Below, piece after piece: positions 10,398-19,629 of a stretch of DNA of 64,000 bases. A model generated the notes under the pieces. The model was not told the origin of the DNA and made no database searches. It saw nothing but the letters and a program-made list of their open reading frames with translations. The position numbers were made by a program, and so were the translations under genes. Every line of letters begins with the position of its first letter. The first letter of the stretch is position 1. Location of the stretch: positions 369,564-433,563 of the forward strand of contig NZ_JACYFJ010000003.1 of the NCBI RefSeq assembly GCF_014855495.1, in the 5' to 3' direction. Source of the stretch: Euzebyella saccharophila (GTDB lineage: Bacteria; Bacteroidota; Bacteroidia; Flavobacteriales; Flavobacteriaceae).

Positions 10398-12557
10398 CTA
10401 TTTCAATTCCTTTATCCGAAGGTCTTCAATGGTCATGATATAGGAGGACTGATTAAAATAGCCCGAAGGACCTTTTCGTTCGTAATCGAACTTATTACCG
10501 GAATATGCCGTTTCCCCCACAAACTTACTTGCCTCGATCAGATTGTTTTTAAAAGCAAGTTTTAATAACAGATCAAATGTTAAATCGAATCCGCGAACAG
10601 CATATCTATCCGGTACACTACCAAACTTACGCTCATATCTTTGGGAGAAAGAGTTGTTCTCTGGTAACTTATAAACCGAAGGATAAGTAAATTTAATGTT
10701 GGACAAATGGGTATTTGAAATCACCTCGTTTTCAAAAGCCGAATTTTTGTTGGTGGAAAACAACCTCAATTGAATTCTTTCGCGCTTGGTGTTGTCCGGG
10801 TTTTTCAATGCGTTCTGAAAGGAGTTAAGTATAGAAGTTACACTGGAAACCAGCTTAAAATTTTCCGTTTCCAGGAACACCCAGTTCTCCACTTCATCAC
10901 TTAGCAGCTGCCTAAGGCCATCAATATTCACACCAATATTTTTTTCTTCCTCAATAACCTTGGCCGACTTAGCATCCGGAAACTTTTGAAGAATGAAATT
11001 CTTTATTTTAGAACTAGCAGAATCCGCAATGATAATGATGTTTTGATCATCATGCTTATCCATCATATAATCCAACATATGGTCTCTAAGAACATCTGTA
11101 GAAGTATAAGAATAGAACACATTGGACAAACTAAGATCACTTTCCGCAGGAATAGGGGCTATTACCGGCACCTGTTTGTTGCTGGCCCTAACCGCCGTTT
11201 CCTTTAAGGACGCTAAATCCAATGGACCAACAATGGCACTTGTAGTGGATAAATTTTCTTTTTGCAATATTTCCTTTGTTTTTGCAAGCTGAAGCTGATT
11301 GTCAAATGTCTTGACATTGACGGACACTCCTAGGTCTGCAATGGAATCCAAAGCAACCAAAGCACCAGAATAAAGCCCAAGACTGTATTTTAAGCTATTT
11401 CTTTTATCAATGGTATTAGCCACTTCAGACTTGTCAGAAAGGTCTAAACGGTCTAACCTAAATGGCAAAAGGAACATTATTTCCGGTCTGTTGGCAACAT
11501 CAATGCTGTCTATAAGATTGATTTTATCCAAAACCAATGAATTTCTTACCTCAAAATCACCTTCCTGTTCTTTGGGCAGCTTAAGTACCATTCCCGCTTT
11601 CAATCCTTCTTTTAAATCTGGATTAAGTTGTAATAATTCCTCATAGGAAATCCCAAATTTACGGGTAAGGGAGAATTCTGTCTGCTTCGGTTTAACTTCA
11701 TAAAAATTGAAGTTGTCCGTATTCACCTCGCCAGCGTCCAATTTTTTTTGTGGTATTCTTATGACCATCCCCTCTTTCAAACCTCCTTTTTCTGTAATCT
11801 CCGGATTCAGGCGTACTATCTCATCCGGTTCCACACCGTACTTTTGCTTCAACTGAAAGAAGTTCATTTTTGGAGGAACGGTATAGGATAGGTACAATTG
11901 GGTCTCCTGATTTTCAACCGTACTGCCCGGCAATTTTGGCATTTTAAGCTCTTGCCCCGCCGCCAAATAATTATTGGCCTTGCTAAGTTCTGGATTAAGA
12001 ACCAACATACTATCAATGGTTATCCCGTATTTATGCGCAATGCTCCACCGGGTTTCCTTGGGTGCTACCGTATACATCTCAAAATCTCCCTCATTGCCCC
12101 CCAAAGTTTCATTGGTTCTTCTGTACTGGGGTATTTTCAAGGTCATTCTTTTATCTAGCTGACTCGAATAAAGTTCAGGGTTGTACTTTTTAATATCTTC
12201 CTCAGTGATATTAAAGCGCCTTGAGATGCCATAGAGGGTCTCTTTTTTACGGACCTTATGGGATGTAAAACTGATAGGTTCCTCCTGAGTTGATTTCTTG
12301 ATTTCCCCACCACCATTTGAGGCGACACCTGTACTTTTTGGAATTACCAAGATGGTATTGGGCCTTAAATCATCTCCCTGCTTAATTTCCTTGTTTAGCT
12401 GAAGAATAGAGTACTGCGTAACATTGTATTTCTCGGCTACACTCTCCAACGTTTCCCCTTTCTCCACGGAATGCGTCGTAAACTTCTGGGCCTTACAGCC
12501 AGAAACCGAAACGGCAAAAATTATAAGCAGTAAAAATCTTTTTATGAAGTGATTCAT
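10398..12557 (-). CDS. LysM repeat lipoprotein with periplasmic-binding-like domain
   Basis: A 719-residue predicted lipoprotein (lipobox SVSGC, Cys21). Five LysM repeats fill the first half, for example HSVEKGETLESVAEKYNVTQ, YTVAPKETRWSIAHKYGI and YEVKPKQTEFSLTRKFGI. They would bind peptidoglycan. The second half (about 360-719) resembles the type 1 periplasmic-binding fold of the LpoA/leucine-binding kind (IMFLLPFRLDRLDL, SAIVGPLDLASLKE). LysM plus this fold suggests an envelope protein that may regulate cell-wall synthesis, as LpoA does; that role is an inference. It starts one base after the guaA stop codon, so the two genes are co-transcribed, an arrangement I know from other Bacteroidetes. 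Confidence 0.9.
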   Translation of the reverse strand: MNHFIKRFLLLIIFAVSVSGCKAQKFTTHSVEKGETLESVAEKYNVTQYSILQLNKEIKQGDDLRPNTILVIPKSTGVASNGGGEIKKSTQEEPISFTSHKVRKKETLYGISRRFNITEEDIKKYNPELYSSQLDKRMTLKIPQYRRTNETLGGNEGDFEMYTVAPKETRWSIAHKYGITIDSMLVLNPELSKANNYLAAGQELKMPKLPGSTVENQETQLYLSYTVPPKMNFFQLKQKYGVEPDEIVRLNPEITEKGGLKEGMVIRIPQKKLDAGEVNTDNFNFYEVKPKQTEFSLTRKFGISYEELLQLNPDLKEGLKAGMVLKLPKEQEGDFEVRNSLVLDKINLIDSIDVANRPEIMFLLPFRLDRLDLSDKSEVANTIDKRNSLKYSLGLYSGALVALDSIADLGVSVNVKTFDNQLQLAKTKEILQKENLSTTSAIVGPLDLASLKETAVRASNKQVPVIAPIPAESDLSLSNVFYSYTSTDVLRDHMLDYMMDKHDDQNIIIIADSASSKIKNFILQKFPDAKSAKVIEEEKNIGVNIDGLRQLLSDEVENWVFLETENFKLVSSVTSILNSFQNALKNPDNTKRERIQLRLFSTNKNSAFENEVISNTHLSNIKFTYPSVYKLPENNSFSQRYERKFGSVPDRYAVRGFDLTFDLLLKLAFKNNLIEASKFVGETAYSGNKFDYERKGPSGYFNQSSYIMTIEDLRIKELK

Positions 12558-12558
12558 T

Positions 12559-14091
12559 TTATTCCCATTCTATTGTTGCCGGTGGCTTTGAGCTAATATC
12601 ATAGACTACTCTATTTACACCTGGCACTTTATTTATAATATCGTTTGATGTTTTTTGCAAAAACTCGTAGGGTAGATTTACCCAATCCGCGGTCATACCG
12701 TCTGTACTTTCTACCGCTCTCAAAGCTACACATTTTTCGTAGGTGCGCTCATCTCCCATTACCCCTACACTATTTACGGGCAAAAGCATGGCTCCGGCCT
12801 GCCAAACCTTATCATAAAGTCCCCAATCTCTCAATCCTTTGATAAAAATATGGTCAACTTCCTGTAATATTGATACTTTCTCTGCCGTAATATCCCCTAA
12901 AATTCTAATAGCTAGACCTGGGCCGGGAAATGGGTGCCTTCCCAAACGCTCGTCACCGATCGCCATACTTTTTCCTACCCTTCTAACCTCATCCTTAAAC
13001 AGCATTTTTAGGGGCTCTACCACCTTTAGCTTCATAAAGTCCGGCAGACCGCCTACATTATGATGACTTTTTATAGTTGCTGATGGGCCACCTGTTGCCG
13101 AAACGGATTCGATGACATCCGGATATATGGTTCCTTGGGCCAGCCACTTGGCATCTTCCACCAAATGGGCCTCATCATCAAAAACTTCAATAAATACCCT
13201 TCCAATGGTCTTTCTTTTCTTTTCAGGGTCACTTTCGCCCTTGAGGGCATCCAAAAAACGTGCCGAAGCATCCACTCCCTTAACATTTAGGCCCATTCCC
13301 TGGTACTGCTCCAATACTTCTTCAAACTCATTTTTACGAAGCAAGCCGTTATTTACAAAAATGCAATGCAAATTTTTACCAATAGCCTTGTGAAGCAATA
13401 CGGCAGCAACGGTTGAATCTACCCCGCCGGACAAACCAAGAATTACCTTTTCTTGGCCAATTTTCTTTTTAAGTTCCGCAACGGTGATATCCACAAAGGC
13501 ATCCGGCGTCCATGTTTGTTCTAGGCCCGCTATTTTCACCAAAAAGTTCTCCAAGAGCTGCTTTCCGTCCGTAGAATGATAAACTTCCGGATGGAACTGG
13601 ATAGCATAGGTATCTTCATTTTCCAATTTATAAGCTGCATTTTCCACATCATGGGTGCTTGCCAAGACAGTAGCACCTTTTGGCAAATCTTTGATGGTGT
13701 CACTATGGCTCATCCAAACCTGACTTCCCTCCGAAATGGATTCAAAAAAGGTCTCACCATCTTTAATATAAGAAAGATTGGCCCTACCGTACTCTCTAGT
13801 ATTGGATGGTGCTACTGCCCCACCACCAAAGTGGGCCAAATATTGCGCCCCGTAACAAACGGCCAATAAGGGTTTCTTCCCTTTGATCTGCGACAGATTT
13901 GGATGGGGAGCATCCTCTGCCCTAACAGAAAAAGGAGAGCCTGAAAGAATTACAGCCTTGTACTTTTCCAAGTCCTCAGGCAGATTATTATAAGGTTTAA
14001 TTTCACAGAAAATATTGAGTTCCCTAACCCTTCTTGCAATGAGTTGTGTGTACTGGGAACCAAAGTCTAGGATAAGTACGTTGTTTTGCAT
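12559..14091 (-). CDS. guaA: GMP synthase (glutamine-hydrolysing)
   Basis: Converts XMP to GMP with glutamine and ATP. The N-terminal class I amidotransferase domain has the nucleophile Cys79 ([12 protein letters not shown]) and HPEVYHS. The ATP-pyrophosphatase domain has the P-loop [13 protein letters not shown] (about residue 220), and the C-terminal dimerisation domain ends PPATIEWE, the usual family ending. The length is 510 residues. The frame is open ten codons further upstream, but [13 protein letters not shown] is the family start and the upstream codons overlap the promoter box at 14095-14102. That box lies 3 bases before the ATG, which implies a leaderless mRNA. Confidence 0.97.
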   Translation of the reverse strand: MQNNVLILDFGSQYTQLIARRVRELNIFCEIKPYNNLPEDLEKYKAVILSGSPFSVRAEDAPHPNLSQIKGKKPLLAVCYGAQYLAHFGGGAVAPSNTREYGRANLSYIKDGETFFESISEGSQVWMSHSDTIKDLPKGATVLASTHDVENAAYKLENEDTYAIQFHPEVYHSTDGKQLLENFLVKIAGLEQTWTPDAFVDITVAELKKKIGQEKVILGLSGGVDSTVAAVLLHKAIGKNLHCIFVNNGLLRKNEFEEVLEQYQGMGLNVKGVDASARFLDALKGESDPEKKRKTIGRVFIEVFDDEAHLVEDAKWLAQGTIYPDVIESVSATGGPSATIKSHHNVGGLPDFMKLKVVEPLKMLFKDEVRRVGKSMAIGDERLGRHPFPGPGLAIRILGDITAEKVSILQEVDHIFIKGLRDWGLYDKVWQAGAMLLPVNSVGVMGDERTYEKCVALRAVESTDGMTADWVNLPYEFLQKTSNDIINKVPGVNRVVYDISSKPPATIEWE

Positions 14092-14094
14092 GGC

Positions 14095-14121
14095 CAAAAA
14101 TAGGAAATTCCCATTTCTCAA
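14095..14121 (-). promoter_or_regulatory. Promoter of guaA (probable leaderless start)
   Basis: On the minus strand TTG (14119-14121), 16 bases, then TATTTTTG (14095-14102), an exact TAnnTTTG box. Only 3 bases separate the box from the guaA ATG at 14091, so the predicted first transcribed base is the A of ATG. The -33 spacing is shorter than usual. Confidence 0.5.
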
Positions 14122-14589
14122 AAAGCCTCTTGGGGCATATTTATATCAGGTTTTTTCAACTACAAGGTTAGAGCAATACTTAACAAAAAGAATCGCAATA
14201 ATATTAAAAAGACACTAGAGATTGTCTAAAGTAAAGTTTGAAATAAACCTTGATTTGATAATAGCCTAGCACATGAAAAAATCGGTTTTCAAAAAAATTT
14301 TTATTAATCGCACAAACAGTGTAACCTCACAACAAATTTAAACTAAAAACACAGATAAGTGCACTTAAAAAACTGGATTTAAATTAATTAAATCAATTCC
14401 TACAAACATAAAAACCCCAACTATTTATCATACCATCAGCACAATATACACCTTTTAATTATAACCTGAAGTCATAAATGAAAGGAGCTAGAAAAGCCTG
14501 TAAAAAGTAGTTGATACAGCAAAAAAGAGTCCGGAGGAAGTAATCTTAATGACTGGCAGATTCCAAAAAAACATTAGGCTAGAAAAAAG
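14122..14589. other. Intergenic region, no gene recognised
   Basis: AT-rich spacer between divergent guaA and the PNPOx-like gene. I found no convincing open frame, tRNA or repeat. It contains a short palindrome AAGTGCACTT near 14357, of no clear meaning. The right part of the gap holds the structured element listed next. Confidence 0.5.
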
Positions 14590-14710
14590 AAAAGCCCGGG
14601 CTACCAAACCCAGGCTTTACATCAAAATCAAAAAACCAACCTAAACACATAAACTAATTCAAAGAATTAAATCTTTTTCTTAGCAATTTATATCTATAAC
14701 ATCCCTCTGG
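14590..14710 (-). ncRNA. Candidate small RNA with terminator, related to the element at 38.7 kb
   Basis: Read on the minus strand: a nested stem CTAA..TTAG enclosing AAAGA..TCTTT (14654-14683), a U-rich linker containing TTAGGTTGG, and a terminator hairpin AAAGCCTGGG..CCCGGGCTTT (14592-14617, one mismatch) followed by T-rich sequence. The order and several words (TTGCTA, GAAAAAG, TTAGGTTG) match the candidate small RNA at 38.68-38.79 kb. No good promoter box is seen (only TATTTTAC near 14711-14718), so its 5' end is uncertain. Confidence 0.4.
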
Positions 14711-14766
14711 TAAAATACCCTACCCGAAAAAGAACTTTTTTCTAATTTTATCTAAAACTAATAGTC

Positions 14767-15312
14767 ATGACACAACATTTTTGGTCTGAGCTAACCGAAG
14801 AACTCAATAAAAGCGTAACAGAAAAAGACCATGCATTTAGGTTTGCCACTTTAGGTACTGTGGGGAATGAACGGCTTGCAAGGCTGCGAACCATTGTTTT
14901 AAGACATGTTAACGAGCATCTGAACCTTGTTTTTTACACGGACAAGCGCTCAAAAAAAGTACTTCATATCAAAGAAAACAACCGAGTTAGCCTGCTTTTT
15001 TACCATCCGGAACTTTTACTGCAGCTAAAAATTGAAGGCCTGGCATATATCTTAAAGGATGAAGAGGCTAAAGACAGCTACTGGAACCATATAAAAGAGA
15101 ATAGCAAAAGAGACTACACTACACATAAAGCTCCCGGTAGTGAAATAAATAACCCGGACCAAGTTGAGTACTTGAGCGGCGACCATTATTTCTGTGCCAT
15201 AGAAGTGGAACCTTTTAAAGTTGAGTATCTAAAACTAAAAAGACCCAACCATATTAGGGTTAGATTTTCAAAAGAAAATGATGAATGGAACGGAGAGTTT
15301 TTAGTACCTTAA
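14767..15312 (+). CDS. Pyridoxamine 5'-phosphate oxidase-like flavoprotein
   Basis: A 181-residue protein of the FMN-binding split-barrel family related to pyridoxamine phosphate oxidase. Family features: RFATLGTVGNERLARLRTIV on the first strands, LVFYTDKRSKKVLHI for phosphate binding, and VSLLFYHPELLLQLKIEG. It lacks the C-terminal substrate-binding residues of true PdxH, and the end (RVRFSKENDEWNGEFLVP) is typical of the PNPOx-like group in Bacteroidetes. It probably binds FMN and reduces an unknown cytosolic substrate. It overlaps the 3' end of convergent bshC by 4 bases. Confidence 0.88.
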   Translation: MTQHFWSELTEELNKSVTEKDHAFRFATLGTVGNERLARLRTIVLRHVNEHLNLVFYTDKRSKKVLHIKENNRVSLLFYHPELLLQLKIEGLAYILKDEEAKDSYWNHIKENSKRDYTTHKAPGSEINNPDQVEYLSGDHYFCAIEVEPFKVEYLKLKRPNHIRVRFSKENDEWNGEFLVP

Positions 15313-16916
15313 ACCTTTAAAATTGAGAATTTTAAATCCAACGGCTTAAAGGCTTTCAACAACATAGGAACCAGGTCTTCACCAAGTTCCAAATAAAGTT
15401 CAGAGAAGTTTAGGGTGCGTTCCTGCAAAGAACCATTTGGAAAAAGTTCATTTTGAATTTCACTCATTCTACTTACCTGATCCTTTAGTTTTCGCTTTTG
15501 AGCTTTTAACAATCTTTTTTCTAAATTATCCAACCCCTTTTTTTGTTTGACTTCTTGGGCTTTAACGGCCCCAAGAAACGACTTATCGGTCTGCTTCGCC
15601 AATTCGTATAAACCTTGGAATTGCTCTTCCAGCTGTTTTTTCTGAGGAGAGAAATCAATGTCAATATTAGATATCTCCCTAATTTTTTTGTTGATAAAAC
15701 TACTACGCTTTAGAAATAAATCGGCCACCCTTAGATTCATTTTCTGTAATTTTTCATCTTGCTTCTGACTGATGACCAATGCGGAATTTCGAAGTAACAA
15801 AATGGGAAACGGCACTTTCATACCATCAAACATAGACCTTAACTGCAGCCAATACGCTATTTCGCCTCCTCCTCCAATATAACATAGATTGGGCAAAATA
15901 ACTTCTTGATACAGGGGTCTAGCAATCACATTTGGAGAAAAACGTTCTGGATGTGCCACCATCTCCTGCTTTAGCTCTTCCTCGGTAAACTTCATATCCG
16001 TGTCCAGTACATGGAACACTCCATCTTGTTGTACCAAGCGCGCCCTGATAGCATCCTTTAGATAAAAGTAATTGATTTCCCTTGGGTTGACCTGTATACC
16101 GTAATTGGACTTCAATTGTTCAATTTCGGCAATGGTATTAGAAACCTCTTTATGACCTAATTTCTCAAAAATATCTTTTTGGGCATATGGTACAAGTAGG
16201 GTTTTAAGATTTACATCATCCCCGTCTACAATAACCAAACCATATTCCCCAAACAGTTCATTAGCCAAGTACCTGGTAGCTTTGGCAAGATTATTATGTT
16301 CTAAATAAGCCTTTTCAAATAAGTCCTTTAAAGTTTGGGCATTCTTGCTGTTGCCCAGCTGATCGGATAACGTTTCAAAAACATCTTCAAGGCCTGTATT
16401 TTCAAATGGACCTACCGCTCCCGTTCTTCCATCTCCCGGATTCCATTGAATCTTCTTTCCCTTAAAATTAAAGTAGTTAATTTCCTCAAAATCATGATCC
16501 TCCGTAGCCATCCAATAAATAGGGACATAATTATACTTTGGATACGCCTTTTTCAGTTCCAAGGTCAGATTTATGGTAGACACAATTTTATATAAGAAGT
16601 ATAAAGGCCCGGTAAAAAGGTTTAATTGATGCCCCGTAACCACTGTAAAGGTTATAGGCTCCTTTAATTTTTTAAGATGCGTCTGTGTGGCCTCACTTAG
16701 TTGAAACCCCTCATATTGCTTTTGTAATGAGGAATAAAGGACTTCTCGGTTCTTTTCTGGAAAACTCTCCGCCTTTTCCTTTATCTGAGCTTCAAAATTA
16801 GCCAAATTGGGATACCGATTGTAAAATGGTTTAACCTCTTCTTTTTCAGCTACATAATTACAAATAAAATCCGAAAAGTATCCGGTCTGGTTAAAAGGTA
16901 AACAGTCAATATCCAT
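15309..16916 (-). CDS. bshC: Putative cysteine ligase BshC (bacillithiol synthesis)
   Basis: A 535-residue protein of the BshC family, which is thought to add cysteine to glucosaminyl-malate in the last step of bacillithiol synthesis. Family features: VVTGHQLNLFTGPLYFLYKI, YVPIYWMATEDHDFEEIN (the HxxE-like core), CYIGGGGEIAYWLQL, and a long coiled coil near the C-terminus (about 440-500). The start MDIDCLPFNQTGYFSD was chosen at 16916; the frame is open 22 codons upstream but that part is not family-like. bshA and bshB are not in the window. It is divergent from the M14 peptidase gene. Confidence 0.92.
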   Translation of the reverse strand: MDIDCLPFNQTGYFSDFICNYVAEKEEVKPFYNRYPNLANFEAQIKEKAESFPEKNREVLYSSLQKQYEGFQLSEATQTHLKKLKEPITFTVVTGHQLNLFTGPLYFLYKIVSTINLTLELKKAYPKYNYVPIYWMATEDHDFEEINYFNFKGKKIQWNPGDGRTGAVGPFENTGLEDVFETLSDQLGNSKNAQTLKDLFEKAYLEHNNLAKATRYLANELFGEYGLVIVDGDDVNLKTLLVPYAQKDIFEKLGHKEVSNTIAEIEQLKSNYGIQVNPREINYFYLKDAIRARLVQQDGVFHVLDTDMKFTEEELKQEMVAHPERFSPNVIARPLYQEVILPNLCYIGGGGEIAYWLQLRSMFDGMKVPFPILLLRNSALVISQKQDEKLQKMNLRVADLFLKRSSFINKKIREISNIDIDFSPQKKQLEEQFQGLYELAKQTDKSFLGAVKAQEVKQKKGLDNLEKRLLKAQKRKLKDQVSRMSEIQNELFPNGSLQERTLNFSELYLELGEDLVPMLLKAFKPLDLKFSILKV

Positions 16917-17031
16917 AGAGGTGTAAATATAAAACAGTTCACCATTAGGTCTTCCTAAAAAATCGTTAATACGTTTAACCAAAATATATGCCTATAATGG
17001 AACGTAAAGCCCTACTTCTTATAATAATCAC

Positions 17032-17039
17032 TAGATTTG
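17032..17039 (+). promoter_or_regulatory. -7 promoter box of the M14 peptidase gene
   Basis: TAGATTTG is an exact match to TAnnTTTG and would start transcription near 17043, about 55 bases before the ATG. No TTG is found at the -33 position. Confidence 0.4.
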
Positions 17040-17097
17040 AGTTGCTTACAAATCCTCTTAAAAGATACAGTCTTTAATAGGGTGCTAACTAAAGAAA

Positions 17098-19563
17098 ATG
17101 CGATTAAAATTACCTTTCCTGCTCATCCTGGCGCTTTTTTTAGGCGCACTTACATTTGCACAAAATTTTAAAAGCCCTGCAGAATTTCTGGGCTATGAAA
17201 TGGGCGAAAAGTTCACCCGCCACCACAGAGTGATGGACTATTTTGAACATTTGGGAGAAACCAATGCTGACCGTGTTCAATTAATGGAATACGGTACCAC
17301 TTATGAAGATCGGCCTCTAATGCTTGCCTTTATCTCCTCCGCGGAAAATATGGCAAAACTAGATGAAATACGTCAATCACATATTGCCAATAGCAATGGA
17401 CAGGGCAATCCCGAAATAGCCATTGTTTGGATGAGCTACAATGTACACGGTAATGAAAGTGTTAGTACAGAAGCATCTATGCAGACTGTCTACGAATTGC
17501 TAACAACAAAAAAGGAATATCTGGAGAATACCGTGGTTATTGTTGACCCCTGTGTAAATCCTGATGGCCGGGAACGTTACGTAAACTGGTACGGTCAATA
17601 TAAAAACAGTACACATCAAGTAGACCCCAATAGCAAGGAACATCATGAACCTTGGTTAAACGGTAGAGCAAATCATTACATGTTCGACCTTAATAGGGAT
17701 TGGGCTTGGCTTACCCAAAAAGAGAGCCAGCAACGCCTTAAAATTTATAATAAATGGTTGCCCCACGTACATGTGGATTTTCATGAGCAACAAGTAGACA
17801 GCCCCTATTACTTTGCTCCTGCCGCAGAACCATTTCATGAGGTAATCACCAATTTCCAAAGGGATTTTCAGGTAACCGTAGGTAAGAACCACGCCAAATA
17901 TTTTGATGCCAATGGTTGGTTTTACTTTACCAAAGAGGTTTTTGACCTTCTTTACCCCAGCTATGGAGACACCTACCCCACCTATAATGGTAGTATTGGC
18001 ATGACCTATGAGCAGGGCGGTAGTGGGCGCGCCGGGTTAGGTATCGTGACATCATTGGGAGACACCTTAACTTTGAAAGACCGTATTGAGCACCATAGAA
18101 CAACAGGCCATTCCACATTGGAAATTGCTTCCAAACATGCAAAAAAACTAAATGAGGAATTCAAGAAATTTCATCAAAGCAAGGATTATAAATACAAAAG
18201 CTATGTTCTTAACGGAAAAAAGGACAAGCTAAAAGCGTTAACAGATTTATTGGATTTACATGAGATTACCTACGGTAAAGCCAATTCTGGCTCAATACGA
18301 GGGTTTCATTATACCACCGGAAAGACAGGTACACTTAGAGCAACTGAAAAGTCCATTGTTGTTCCTGTGGACCAAAAGAAAGGCACTTTGGTCAAGGTTT
18401 TGTTTGAACCCAAAGCCAAATTGACCGATAGCCTCACTTATGATATTACCGCCTGGTCCTTACCTTACGCTTACGGACTAGACGCCGTTGCTACTGAAAA
18501 CAGCATAAAGTACGAAGCTATCGTTGATGGGGAAAAAGTCAATACTAACACTGATTTATCCGATGCTTATGCCTACATAGCCCATTGGAACAGTTTTAGC
18601 GATGCCCAGTTCCTCTCCCATTTACTAAAAAATAAAATTAAAGTAAGGTTTGCTATGAAGCCCTTTACGCTTGATGGCCAGAAATACCATAGAGGTTCAT
18701 TGATTATCACTAAATCTGATAACCAAAATAACCAATCATTTTTGACAACCCTGTCCACCGCGGCCAAAACATACGACAAGGAGATAACCCCTACAAATAC
18801 GGGATTTGTAGAAGCCGGAAAGGATTTTGGTTCTTATTATGTGCAGATGGTTCCCAATTCAAAAATTGCCGTCTTATCCGGAAATCCCACCTCAACCCTA
18901 AGATTTGGTGAAGTATGGCACTTTTTTGAACAACAATTGGAGTATCCCGTTACCATTTTGGACGAAAGCTATTTTGACCATGTAGAGTTGAGCGAATATG
19001 ATATTCTTGTTTTACCTGATGGTGAGAGGTATGGAAATTTTCTAACAGATTCCATTTCTGAAAAAATAACAGAGTGGGTTTCCAACGGTGGAAAGCTTAT
19101 TGCTATGGGTGGAGCCCTAAAATCTTTTGCCAAAAACAAATCCTTTTCCTTAAAAGCAAAGAAAATGGTGGAAGACAGTACTCTAATTACCCCAAATTTT
19201 GATTACTCTCAAAGGGAACAAATCAAGGAGGAAATAACCGGAGCCATATTTAAAACTCATGTGGATACAACACATCCTTTAGCCTATGGTTATGATGATA
19301 TTTACTTTTCCATGAAACTTGGTAGCGATTCCTATGACTATTTAGAGAAGGGAACCGTAGTATACCTAGATGAAAATAACGTTGATCCAGTTTCCGGTTT
19401 TGCCGGTAGTGAAGCGAAAAAGAGAATTGGCAACTCCATGATTTTTGGTTCTTTAAATCATGGAAAAGGGCAAGTTGTTTTTATGGTAGACAATCCTTTG
19501 TTCAGAGGTTTTTGGGAAAATGGGAAACTATTTTTTGCAAATGCCCTTTTTATGGTCAACTAG
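17098..19563 (+). CDS. Secreted M14 family zinc carboxypeptidase
   Basis: An 821-residue secreted peptidase. The signal peptide MRLKLPFLLILALFLGALTF ends at the AQ cleavage site. The catalytic domain (about 30-350) has zinc ligands His and Glu in MSYNVHGNESVSTEA, the DLNRDWAW segment, and a third His in HVHVDFHEQQ; the catalytic Glu would be in MTYEQGGSGRAG. The C-terminal half (about 400-821) includes a DJ-1/GATase-like fold (SEYDILVLPDGERYGN, KLIAMGGALKSF), as in other large M14 proteins of Bacteroidetes. It probably digests peptides in the periplasm or outside the cell. There is no T9SS C-terminal domain. Confidence 0.9.
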   Translation: MRLKLPFLLILALFLGALTFAQNFKSPAEFLGYEMGEKFTRHHRVMDYFEHLGETNADRVQLMEYGTTYEDRPLMLAFISSAENMAKLDEIRQSHIANSNGQGNPEIAIVWMSYNVHGNESVSTEASMQTVYELLTTKKEYLENTVVIVDPCVNPDGRERYVNWYGQYKNSTHQVDPNSKEHHEPWLNGRANHYMFDLNRDWAWLTQKESQQRLKIYNKWLPHVHVDFHEQQVDSPYYFAPAAEPFHEVITNFQRDFQVTVGKNHAKYFDANGWFYFTKEVFDLLYPSYGDTYPTYNGSIGMTYEQGGSGRAGLGIVTSLGDTLTLKDRIEHHRTTGHSTLEIASKHAKKLNEEFKKFHQSKDYKYKSYVLNGKKDKLKALTDLLDLHEITYGKANSGSIRGFHYTTGKTGTLRATEKSIVVPVDQKKGTLVKVLFEPKAKLTDSLTYDITAWSLPYAYGLDAVATENSIKYEAIVDGEKVNTNTDLSDAYAYIAHWNSFSDAQFLSHLLKNKIKVRFAMKPFTLDGQKYHRGSLIITKSDNQNNQSFLTTLSTAAKTYDKEITPTNTGFVEAGKDFGSYYVQMVPNSKIAVLSGNPTSTLRFGEVWHFFEQQLEYPVTILDESYFDHVELSEYDILVLPDGERYGNFLTDSISEKITEWVSNGGKLIAMGGALKSFAKNKSFSLKAKKMVEDSTLITPNFDYSQREQIKEEITGAIFKTHVDTTHPLAYGYDDIYFSMKLGSDSYDYLEKGTVVYLDENNVDPVSGFAGSEAKKRIGNSMIFGSLNHGKGQVVFMVDNPLFRGFWENGKLFFANALFMVN

Positions 19564-19629
19564 CATATTTAATCAACTTTACGGTAACATTACAGTGTTC
19601 TGAACGACTTGTTTACAAACAAGATTGGA

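Noticed and set aside
16917..16982. N-terminal extension of bshC (22 codons)
   Set aside because: The BshC family begins at the MDIDCLPF segment; the extension shows no family similarity.
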